The notes below the pieces were generated by a model. The model ran no database searches, had not been told where the DNA came from, and worked only from the letters and a program-made list of their open reading frames with translations. Made by a program: the position numbers and the translations under genes. Below are positions 57,586 through 64,000 of a DNA stretch of 64,000 nt, piece by piece (the stretch's first letter is position 1; every line of letters begins with the position of its first letter). The stretch lies in NCBI RefSeq assembly GCF_018474015.1, contig NZ_JAHCSG010000006.1, positions 62,001-126,000 of the forward strand. Reading direction: 5' to 3'. This DNA comes from Williamsia sp. CHRR-6 (GTDB lineage: Bacteria > Actinomycetota > Actinomycetes > Mycobacteriales > Mycobacteriaceae).

Positions 57586-57679
57586 GCGCGAACTCAAGAC
57601 CACGGGGTGCACCCTAGCCGCTGGACCATGACCGCAAGCGGCGGTTAGTCAGGCGCGGCGAAGCCCCGCGCACATCATG

Positions 57680-57708
57680 TTTGTCGCTCGGCATATTTGT
57701 CGCTCGGC
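57680..57708. repeat. 13-base direct repeat
   Basis: TTTGTCGCTCGGC occurs at 57680-57692 and 57696-57708, 3 bases apart, in the gap between lysR and the DUF2892 gene. It could be a footprint of a past insertion or a regulator site. Confidence 0.6.
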
Positions 57709-57717
57709 GGTCCCGCG

Positions 57718-57942
57718 TCACGGTGAGGACCGCAATCCTGCCTTCCGCATGAGCAGGCTGGCCGGACACCACCCAACGGCGCTGTAGAAGAGCAGATTGG
57801 CGGCGACGAAGAATGTCACGATCGTCCACCACGGCGATACCGTCAGCGCCAGTGCGGCACTGAGGGCCACCATCACGCCTGCCAACGCGGGTACCGCTCG
57901 TTCGACAGTCATTCTTGAGCGAACATCTGCGGTGCTGATCAC
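57718..57942 (-). CDS. DUF2892 membrane protein
   Basis: A 74-residue protein with two membrane helices (about 16-33 and 38-55) ending in GWCPASLLMRK, the YgaP-type DUF2892 pattern with its Cys-Pro. In YgaP the same module is fused to a rhodanese; stand-alone DUF2892 proteins often sit beside rhodanese, CsoR/CstR or sulfur-trafficking genes. It is divergent from the DsbA-fold gene, and the promoter carries a CsoR-type palindrome across its likely -35/-10 spacer. Confidence 0.82.
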   Translation of the reverse strand: MISTADVRSRMTVERAVPALAGVMVALSAALALTVSPWWTIVTFFVAANLLFYSAVGWCPASLLMRKAGLRSSP

Positions 57943-57998
57943 GTGGATTCCTCCCTCAACTCGTCGGCTCGTTGGTCCGGCCGAACGCTGGACAATTT

Positions 57999-58014
57999 AT
58001 ACCCCCATGGGTAT
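57999..58014. promoter_or_regulatory. CsoR-type operator 1
   Basis: ATACCCCCATGGGTAT, a C/G-run palindrome flanked by A/T, the layout of CsoR/CstR operators. On the minus strand it fills the space between TTCGCA and TATAAA, the apparent -35 and -10 of the DUF2892 gene, so a bound repressor would block it. Confidence 0.75.
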
Positions 58015-58064
58015 TTTTGCGAAAGTCGATCACTGCTTGCGGAGGATCGGCTCCGTCTGCAAAT

Positions 58065-58080
58065 ATACCCATGGGGGTAT
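58065..58080. promoter_or_regulatory. CsoR-type operator 2
   Basis: ATACCCATGGGGGTAT is the exact reverse complement of operator 1, 50 bases away. It lies directly before the ribosome site (58083-58091) of the DsbA-fold gene and covers its -10/start region. Confidence 0.75.
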
Positions 58081-58095
58081 TTGAGAGGAGGCTGG

Positions 58096-58707
58096 ATGAA
58101 CGTCGAGTGTTACGTCGATCCGGCGTGTCCGTTCGCGTGGGCCACGTCGCGTTGGCTCACTGGTGTCGCGGGCCGTGACGACGTGACGCTGCGTCTGCGG
58201 CAGATGAGCCTGGTGGTTCTGAACGCTGAAGCGATCGCCGCCGGCGACATGAATCCCGTTATGGCGCACCACATGGCGGTCTCACGCGCGGGAGGCCGAC
58301 TGTTGGCCGCCGCCCCTGCGGACTCCTTCGCCGATCTCTATGCGGCACTGGGGCGTCGGATCCATCGTGATCACGCCGATGTGACCCTAGACGTCGCGCG
58401 AGCCGCGCTCGCCGAGTGCGGGCTCGACCCGCCGTTGGCCGATGCCATCGACGACCCTGCGCTCGATGAGGCGGTCGCGGGCGCCCATGCCGTCGCCGTG
58501 GCCGCGTACGGCGAGCCGTCGGGCACGCCGCTCGTCGCGATCGACGGCCGCACCTTCTTTGGGCCGGTGATCACCGAGATCCCAACAGGCGACGCTGCCG
58601 ACGACCTTCTCGACGCAGTGGCAGTGCTGGCCAGGACGCCAGCGTTTGCCCAACTGCAGCGGCCTCGTTCGGGGCCGCCCACTCTCACGACAGGGCAGGA
58701 GGGCTGA
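58096..58707 (+). CDS. DsbA-fold protein with a monothiol CPFA site
   Basis: A 203-residue paralogue of the Rv2466c-type gene at 24034. Shared layout: VDPACPFAWATSRWL at the N terminus, LRLRQMSLVVLN, and GTPLVAIDGRTFFGPVITEIPTG around the cis-Pro. The active site is Cys11-Pro-Phe-Ala14, so the second (resolving) Cys is lost. It could form a mixed disulfide with mycothiol, hold a persulfide, or act as a monothiol reductase; it cannot form the internal disulfide. GAGAGGAGG stands 5 bases before the ATG. It is the first gene of the operon running to the DUF302 gene. Confidence 0.82.
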   Translation: MNVECYVDPACPFAWATSRWLTGVAGRDDVTLRLRQMSLVVLNAEAIAAGDMNPVMAHHMAVSRAGGRLLAAAPADSFADLYAALGRRIHRDHADVTLDVARAALAECGLDPPLADAIDDPALDEAVAGAHAVAVAAYGEPSGTPLVAIDGRTFFGPVITEIPTGDAADDLLDAVAVLARTPAFAQLQRPRSGPPTLTTGQEG

Positions 58708-58710
58708 CCC

Positions 58711-58878
58711 GTGTGCCACGCGGTGAAGTGCAGGACATGCGGAAAGACGACGTGGGCCGGGTGTGGTCGTCACGTCGATTTCGTCAAGCGACGGATACCC
58801 GACTCGCAGTGGTGTGACGGCCACGCGAACACCCAGACCGAATCAATCTTCACTCGACTGACAGGACGAAAAAAGTGA
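58711..58878 (+). CDS. 55-residue Cys-rich protein
   Basis: A very small gene: GTG start at 58711 with AGGAGG 8 bases upstream, 3 bases after the stop of the DsbA-fold gene, and a stop that overlaps the MMPL start by 4 bases (GTGA). The protein has Cys at 2, 7, 10, 18 and 35 and reads CHAVKCRTCGKTTWAGCGRHVD, then a basic segment with a CDGH. Short proteins with CxxCGKTTWAGCGxH are found in many actinobacteria and I remember them as uncharacterised. It may bind zinc or copper or react with thiols. The double coupling argues strongly for translation. Confidence 0.82.
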   Translation: MCHAVKCRTCGKTTWAGCGRHVDFVKRRIPDSQWCDGHANTQTESIFTRLTGRKK

Positions 58879-61037
58879 CAAGCACAGACACATCCGCGCC
58901 ACCCGACCGGTCCAGCGCATCTGAGCACTCCACTCCGGGTGTTCTTGGTCGCATCGGTGGCTGGGGAACTGATCACCGTCGGATCGTCTTCGGCGTGTGG
59001 CTGGCGGCAATCGTGGTCCTCGGCGCGTTCGCGCCGTCGGTGTTCTCATCGCTCGCGGGCGCCGGATGGCAGGCCAACGGCTCGGAGTCCGTTGCTGTGC
59101 GTGATCTGGCGCAGAAGCACTTCGGTGGGAACGCCTCCTCGGCGGTCCAGGTCGTCGTCCACTCGAATTCGAAGACGGTCTCGGACCCGTCCATGCAGGC
59201 GGTGTTCACCCAGATCGGTCGTGAACTCGGGTCGGACTCGCGATTCGGTGAGATCGTCGCGCCGCAGCCCGGGATGACGATCAGTCGCGACGGCCGCACC
59301 GGCATCCTCATCGCCGGCGCCAATGCGTCAACCGACGAGATGGTGAAGGCCGTCGACGATCACAAGTCCAAGCTGACTGCGCTGTCGAAGAACGGCATCG
59401 AGGTCTACCCGACCGGGGCATCGGCGCTGTGGGCCGACTTCAACAAGGCCAATCACGATGCGATGATCAAGGCAGAACTGTTCTCGTGGCCGGTCACCCT
59501 CGCCATCATGGTTCTTGCGTTCGGTTCGCTGGTGGCCGCGGGTCTGCCGTTGCTGCTGACCATCGCCGGACTGGTCGCATCGGCCGGCGGCTTGGTGCTG
59601 CTCAACCAGATCACCCCGATCTCGGTGTGGGCGATGAACTTCGCGATGATGTTCGCCCTCGCACTCGGGATCGACTACGCGCTGTTCGTCGTCTCGCGGT
59701 TCCGCGATGCGCTCAAACAGCGTGGCGATCGGCGGCAGGCCGTCGTGGACACCATGGACACCGCAGGTAAGGCCGTCTTCCTCTCGGGCCTCACCGTCCT
59801 GGTGAGCCTGTCGGCGGTGTTGCTCGTCCCGGCGCCGGCCGTCCGCACCATGGCGGTCGGGATCATGCTTGCGGTCATCTTCGTGCTGCTTGCGACGCTG
59901 ACCCTGCTGCCCACCGTGCTCGGCGCCCTCGGGTCAAAGGTGAACGCGGTGTCGCTGCCGTACGCCAAGAAGCAGGAGCACCGCTCGCCGATGTTCCACC
60001 GGTGGGGATCGCTGCTGCACAAGCATCCGTGGCCGTTCGCCATCGTCTCCCTGGGGATCCTGGTGCTCTTGGCCCTGCCGGTGTTCGGGCTCAAGGTCGC
60101 GATGCCGTCGATCTCGGTGGTCCCGGAGGACGCCCCGGTGCGGCTGGGCTACGCGCTGGTTCAAGAGCAGTTCGGCCCAGGCGCGCCTGGGGCTCTGCAG
60201 GTCATCGCGCCGGTCGCTGATGCGCAGGCGGCTGCAGCCGTGGCGTCCTCGAGCCCGGGTATCGCCATGGTCACCCCGCCCCAGCCTGCACGCGATGGCT
60301 CGGGTTACGCACTGATGCAGGCGATCCCGACGGTGGACCCGTCGGATGCGCAGATGGAGTCGATTCTCGACACCCTGCGTGATCGGCTCCCGGCCGACGC
60401 CCTCGTCGGGGGTGCGCCGGCGGAGAACCTCGATCTGCAGACCGCCCTGAACGACTACTTGCCGATCATCATCGGCGTCATCCTGGTCATGGGCTTCCTG
60501 CTATTGCTCGTTGCGTTGCAGGCACCTCTCATCGCGCTGCTGGGCACGGTCGTCAGCTTGCTCTCGACTGGCGCGGCATTCGGTGTCGCGAAGCTGATCT
60601 TCCAGGACGGCCATGGGGCGTCGCTACTGGGATTTACGCCGCAGGGATTCCTCAACGGGTGGGGCCCGGTGTTCTTCTTCGCGATGATCTTCGCCATCGC
60701 AATGGACTACACCGTGTTCCTGTTGGCCACTGCCAAGGAGCACTATGAAAAATCGGGCGACGCGCACGAGGCTCAGATCGACGGTATGGCTCACTCGGGT
60801 CGAGTGATCTTCGCCGCGGCTGCGGTGATGGTGGCGGTGTTCTTCAGCTTCGCTCTCGCCGATCCGCTCCCGCCTAAGGAGATGGGCATCATCCTGGGTG
60901 TGGCGGTGCTGCTCGACGCTGTGTTCATTCGGCTGATCTTGCTGCCGGTCCTGCTCCGGATCACCGGTCACGCAGGGTGGTGGTCACCCGCATGGCTGCG
61001 ACGGGTTCTGCCGACCATCAGCTTTGCCCACAACTGA
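58875..61037 (+). CDS. MMPL-family transporter
   Basis: A 720-residue RND-type pump with 11-12 membrane helices in two halves and an extracellular loop domain in each. The proton-relay motifs are LGIDYALFVVSRFRD (about 265) and AIAMDYTVFLLATAKEHYE (about 608). It is shorter than lipid-exporting MmpL3 and lacks its long C-terminal tail, so it resembles the small MMPL exporters. It begins in the stop of the Cys-rich gene, so it is regulated with it. The cargo is unknown; a sulfur compound, thiol conjugate or toxic metal complex would fit the regulator. Confidence 0.88.
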   Translation: MTSTDTSAPPDRSSASEHSTPGVLGRIGGWGTDHRRIVFGVWLAAIVVLGAFAPSVFSSLAGAGWQANGSESVAVRDLAQKHFGGNASSAVQVVVHSNSKTVSDPSMQAVFTQIGRELGSDSRFGEIVAPQPGMTISRDGRTGILIAGANASTDEMVKAVDDHKSKLTALSKNGIEVYPTGASALWADFNKANHDAMIKAELFSWPVTLAIMVLAFGSLVAAGLPLLLTIAGLVASAGGLVLLNQITPISVWAMNFAMMFALALGIDYALFVVSRFRDALKQRGDRRQAVVDTMDTAGKAVFLSGLTVLVSLSAVLLVPAPAVRTMAVGIMLAVIFVLLATLTLLPTVLGALGSKVNAVSLPYAKKQEHRSPMFHRWGSLLHKHPWPFAIVSLGILVLLALPVFGLKVAMPSISVVPEDAPVRLGYALVQEQFGPGAPGALQVIAPVADAQAAAAVASSSPGIAMVTPPQPARDGSGYALMQAIPTVDPSDAQMESILDTLRDRLPADALVGGAPAENLDLQTALNDYLPIIIGVILVMGFLLLLVALQAPLIALLGTVVSLLSTGAAFGVAKLIFQDGHGASLLGFTPQGFLNGWGPVFFFAMIFAIAMDYTVFLLATAKEHYEKSGDAHEAQIDGMAHSGRVIFAAAAVMVAVFFSFALADPLPPKEMGIILGVAVLLDAVFIRLILLPVLLRITGHAGWWSPAWLRRVLPTISFAHN

Positions 61038-61066
61038 CCCCAGGACACGAGATGAAGGAGACAACG

Positions 61067-61477
61067 ATGGAACTCGGACTGCGCACGACGCTGACCGATA
61101 TCGACTTCGCCACCGCGCGCGAGAAGGTGACCACCGCTCTGAAGGACCAGGGGTTCGGCGTGCTCACCGAGATCGACGTGCAGGCGACCTTGAAGCAGAA
61201 GCTCGGCGAGGACATGGAGCAATTCACGATCCTCGGCGCCTGCAACCCCACGCTGGCGCACAAGGCACTCGGAGTGCAGCCTCAGATCGGGATGCTACTG
61301 CCGTGCAATGTGGTGGTTCGCGCTGACACGACCGACGAGTCCGGGCGCACGATGATCGTCGAGGCGATGAACCCCGACCTCATGGTGTCAGTCACCAATG
61401 AGTCCGGACTGGTCCCAGTCGCCTCGCAGGCCGCCGAACTCCTCGGCAAGGCGATCGCTGCCCTCAGTGCCGCCTGA
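61067..61477 (+). CDS. DUF302 protein
   Basis: A 136-residue DUF302 protein: DIDFATAREKVTTALKDQGFGVLTEIDVQATLKQKLGEDMEQFTILGACNPTLAHKAL and VVRADTTDESGRTMIVEAM. The conserved Cys in GACNP is present. The family has no proven activity but often lies beside sulfur-oxidation, CsoR/CstR and arsenic genes. AAGGAG is 6 bases ahead of the ATG at 61067. It lies 29 bases after the MMPL gene. Confidence 0.86.
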   Translation: MELGLRTTLTDIDFATAREKVTTALKDQGFGVLTEIDVQATLKQKLGEDMEQFTILGACNPTLAHKALGVQPQIGMLLPCNVVVRADTTDESGRTMIVEAMNPDLMVSVTNESGLVPVASQAAELLGKAIAALSAA

Positions 61478-61816
<339 letters not shown>

Positions 61817-61934
61817 ATCCTGGTGGTGACCGCCCACTCGCCCATGATGGGTGGGCGGTCGGATGAGGTCTGACTGTCTCGACATCGACCCCCGGGTGTG
61901 CCCGGCGGGTGTCGGGTCGCCGACAATGACGTTC

Positions 61935-62498
61935 ATGCGGATCATCGCCGGTACGGCTCGGGGGCGTCCCATCTCGGCGCCGCCGTCGGGGACGCGACCC
62001 ACCTCCGACCGGGTCCGCGAATCGTTGTTCGGGATACTCGAAGCCCGAATCGACCTCGAGGGTCTGTCCGTGCTCGACCTCTACGCCGGATCCGGTGCGC
62101 TCGGGCTCGAGGCGCTGTCGCGAGGTGCGGCCACGGTGGTGTCGGTGGAATCCGATGTCAAAGCTGCAGCGACGATCGCGAGCAACCGGGAAACGGCTGG
62201 GTTCGATGCCGCCCGTCTGCACATCCGACGCCGACCGGTGACTGCGGTGCTCTGCGGTCGTGCGTCTGGCGCATTCGATCTCGTCTTCTGCGATCCGCCC
62301 TACGACCTCGACGGTGCGGTCATCACCGACCACCTCGTAGCGTTGGCCGCCGGAGATTGGGTGCACTCGGAGACGATGATTGCCGTGGAACGCTCGGCAC
62401 GGTCGGCGGCCACCGTGTGGCCCGACGCGTTCGCCGAGGTGCTGTCGCGCACCTACGGCGAGACCCGGATCGACATCGCCGTCGCGGTCGATCGGTGA
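61935..62498 (+). CDS. rsmD: 16S rRNA (guanine(966)-N2)-methyltransferase
   Basis: A 187-residue RsmD: MRIIAGTARGRPISAPPSGTRPTSDRVRESLFGILEARI, then SAM motif VLDLYAGSGALGLEALSRGA and the catalytic FDLVFCDPPYD (motif IV DPPY). It methylates G966 of 16S rRNA. GACAAT at 61922-61927 is 7 bases before the ATG at 61935, giving a leaderless message; the ATG at 61926 would overlap this box. It pairs with coaD, as in most bacteria. Confidence 0.92.
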   Translation: MRIIAGTARGRPISAPPSGTRPTSDRVRESLFGILEARIDLEGLSVLDLYAGSGALGLEALSRGAATVVSVESDVKAAATIASNRETAGFDAARLHIRRRPVTAVLCGRASGAFDLVFCDPPYDLDGAVITDHLVALAAGDWVHSETMIAVERSARSAATVWPDAFAEVLSRTYGETRIDIAVAVDR

Positions 62499-62542
62499 CC
62501 GGTCGCGACATTCACGCCGAGTCGGCTGGACGGTTCGGCTGC

Positions 62543-62548
62543 TAGCTT
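62543..62548 (+). promoter_or_regulatory. -10 box of coaD, leaderless start
   Basis: TAGCTT is followed by exactly 7 bases and then the coaD ATG at 62556. There is no ribosome site. Confidence 0.45.
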
Positions 62549-62555
62549 GGCCGGT

Positions 62556-63032
62556 ATGACCGGTGCTGTGTGCCCAGGCTCATTCGACCCGCTGACCCGC
62601 GGCCACCTGTTCGTCATCGAACAGTGCGCGCAGCGCTTCTCCGAACTCGTGGTGACCGTGGTGGTCAACCCGGCCAAGCAGGGCATGTTCACCATCGATG
62701 AGCGCGTCGAGTTGATCGAGCAGTGCACCGCGCATCTGCCCGGTGTGCGGGTGGACCGGTGGGAGGGACTGCTCGTCGACTACCTCGCCCGCAACGACTA
62801 CTCCACCATCGTCAAGGGGCTACGCAGTTCGGTGGACTTCGAGTACGAGGTGCCGATGGCCCAGATGAACCGCGACCTGGCCGGGATCGAGACGTTCTTC
62901 CTGCTGACCGAACCGCAGTGGGCGCACGTGTCGAGCTCGCTGGTCAAAGAGGTGGCGAAACTCGGCGGTGACGTGGCCCCGTTCTTGCCCGAGCCGGTCT
63001 ACTCCGCTGTCGCAGCGAAGGTGGGTCGGTGA
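62556..63032 (+). CDS. coaD: phosphopantetheine adenylyltransferase
   Basis: A 158-residue nucleotidyltransferase: VCPGSFDPLTRGHLFVIEQCAQRF (TxGH active-site loop), VKGLRSSVDFEYEVPMAQMNRDLAGIETFFLL, and SSSLVKEVAKLGGDVAPFLP, each a PPAT signature. It joins ATP and 4'-phosphopantetheine in coenzyme A synthesis. The ATG 62556 follows from the leaderless promoter; a TTG 9 bases earlier is not needed. Confidence 0.95.
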   Translation: MTGAVCPGSFDPLTRGHLFVIEQCAQRFSELVVTVVVNPAKQGMFTIDERVELIEQCTAHLPGVRVDRWEGLLVDYLARNDYSTIVKGLRSSVDFEYEVPMAQMNRDLAGIETFFLLTEPQWAHVSSSLVKEVAKLGGDVAPFLPEPVYSAVAAKVGR

Positions 63033-63168
63033 TCCTCGAGCAGGCGTGTTCGACACGCCACGACCGGCTACCACGAAAACCGGGAACCACTGGGCACAAT
63101 AACCACAGAAACAACACCAATCACTCTAGTTGCGTGCCCTCGGGCATCGGCGAGAAACAGAGGTAGCT

Positions 63169-63942
63169 GTGTACCGAGTATTCGAAGCTCTCGATGAACT
63201 GGTCGCCATCGTCGAGGAGGCGCGGGGAGTCCCGATGACCGCCGGATGTGTGGTGCCGCGCGGCGACGTGTTGGAGCTGCTCGACGACGTCAAGGACGCC
63301 ATCCCCGGTGAGCTCGACGATGCCCAGGATGTACTCGACCAACGCGACAAGTTGGTCGGCGACGCCCGCGCGCACGCCGACAAGACGATCGGTGAAGCGA
63401 CCTCGCAGGCCGACTCGATGGTGGCCCATGCGCGCGCTGAGGCCGATCGCATCCTCTCCGAAGCCAAGTCGCACGCCGACCGCATGGTCGCCGAGGCCCA
63501 GGCGCACGCCACCGACCTCGTCAACCAGGCGTCCGACGAAGCCCAGCGCACCACCGCCGGTGCCGCGCGCGAGTTCGAGGCCGTGACCGGACGGGCCCGC
63601 GCCGAGGCGGCCCGGATGATCGAATCCGGCAACGCCACCTACGAGAAGTCGGTGGCCGAGGGTATCGCCGAGCAACAGCGACTGGTGTCCGAGACCGAGG
63701 TCGTGGCGGCAGCCAAGTCCGAGGCCGACCGCATCATCGATGCGGCACATTCCGAATCGGATCGCCTGCGCGGTGAGTGCGATGTCTACGTCGACAACAA
63801 GCTCGCCGACTTCGAGGAACTGCTCACCGGCACCATGCGCTCGGTCAGCCGGGGGCGCCAACAGCTGCGCACGGGCGCCGGTCTGCACGACTACGGCGAT
63901 CGGCCGCGTACCGCGGACTTTCCCACCGGTGTAGCTGTCTGA
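63169..63942 (+). CDS. sepIVA: septation protein SepIVA (DivIVA-like)
   Basis: A 257-residue DivIVA-like protein. VYRVFEALDELVAIVEEARGVPMTAGCVVPRGDVLELLDDVKDAIPGELDDAQDVLDQRDKLV is nearly the N terminus of mycobacterial SepIVA (Rv2927c). A long coiled coil with Ala/Glu/His heptads follows (about 60-225). SepIVA localises to septum and pole and controls cell division and peptidoglycan precursor supply in mycobacteria. The GTG at 63169 has CAGAGG 5 bases ahead. The remaining 58 bases of the window after its stop hold no gene I can support. Confidence 0.9.
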   Translation: MYRVFEALDELVAIVEEARGVPMTAGCVVPRGDVLELLDDVKDAIPGELDDAQDVLDQRDKLVGDARAHADKTIGEATSQADSMVAHARAEADRILSEAKSHADRMVAEAQAHATDLVNQASDEAQRTTAGAAREFEAVTGRARAEAARMIESGNATYEKSVAEGIAEQQRLVSETEVVAAAKSEADRIIDAAHSESDRLRGECDVYVDNKLADFEELLTGTMRSVSRGRQQLRTGAGLHDYGDRPRTADFPTGVAV

Positions 63943-64000
63943 CCGCAGTAGCGTCGTCGGCTCGGCCCGGTTGGTCGTGAACTGGGAAGCGACGATCCCA

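Noticed and set aside
63943-64000. Possible start of a further gene (GTG at 63977) at the window edge
   Set aside because: Only eight codons are available and the translation does not match the DUF177 protein that I would expect here.

Overview
The window is high-GC actinobacterial chromosome, most likely from the Mycobacteriales (a Gordonia- or Williamsia-like genus). Evidence: strong GC bias at third codon positions, many GTG/TTG starts, leaderless-looking promoters, mycothiol-era genes (a DsbA-fold protein of the Rv2466c type, SepIVA, GlbO, paired ClpP1/ClpP2, the very large NAD-glutamate dehydrogenase), and a gene order that, from memory and unchecked, follows Mycobacterium tuberculosis Rv2477c down to Rv2439c (ettA-gdh-aglA-glbO-HNH-pepN-rpiB-nei-tig-clpP1-clpP2-clpX-valS-folC-ndk-rne-rplU-rpmA-obg-proB). 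The species cannot be fixed from sequence reading alone.

Layout. 1-5.4 kb: tail of a HerA-like ATPase, a DUF2510 membrane protein, an SDR, a padR-fadH operon, a broken DUF1707-like gene, a Pr6Pr membrane protein and tRNA-Arg(UCU). 5.7-10.1 kb: an accessory, tightly coupled five-gene surface operon with two ER/SipW-type signal peptidases and three small exported proteins with SipW-type signals; the second peptidase is fused to an extracellular repeat-bearing domain. 10.2-28.3 kb: ABC-F factor EttA, NAD-GDH, alpha-glucosidase/GlbO, HNH nuclease, a small membrane protein with a DUF5130-like partner, PepN, Rv2466c-type thiol protein, RpiB, Nei, SthA and an L,D-transpeptidase. 28.4-33.5 kb: tRNA-Gly, tRNA-Pro and the proteostasis block tig, clpP1, clpP2, clpX. 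33.7-41.3 kb: lineage-specific genes (FkbM methyltransferase, XRE regulator with membrane partner, S9 peptidase, FdhD/FdhF-YdeP/MobA). 41.4-54.5 kb: valS-folC-DUF4233, a secreted protein, ndk, rne, rplU-rpmA, obg, proB, then a sirtuin.

55.4-61.8 kb is the most interesting accessory region: a TDT-family anion exporter with its LysR regulator, then a gene set (DUF2892, a monothiol DsbA-fold protein, a tiny Cys-rich protein, an MMPL transporter, DUF302 and a CsoR-family repressor) carrying three copies of a CsoR-type C/G-rich palindrome, two of them exact mirror images in one divergent promoter region. The repressor keeps both Cys ligands but lacks the copper-binding His, so a sulfur/persulfide or other thiol signal is more likely than copper. 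61.9-64.0 kb: a second housekeeping block, rsmD-coaD-sepIVA.
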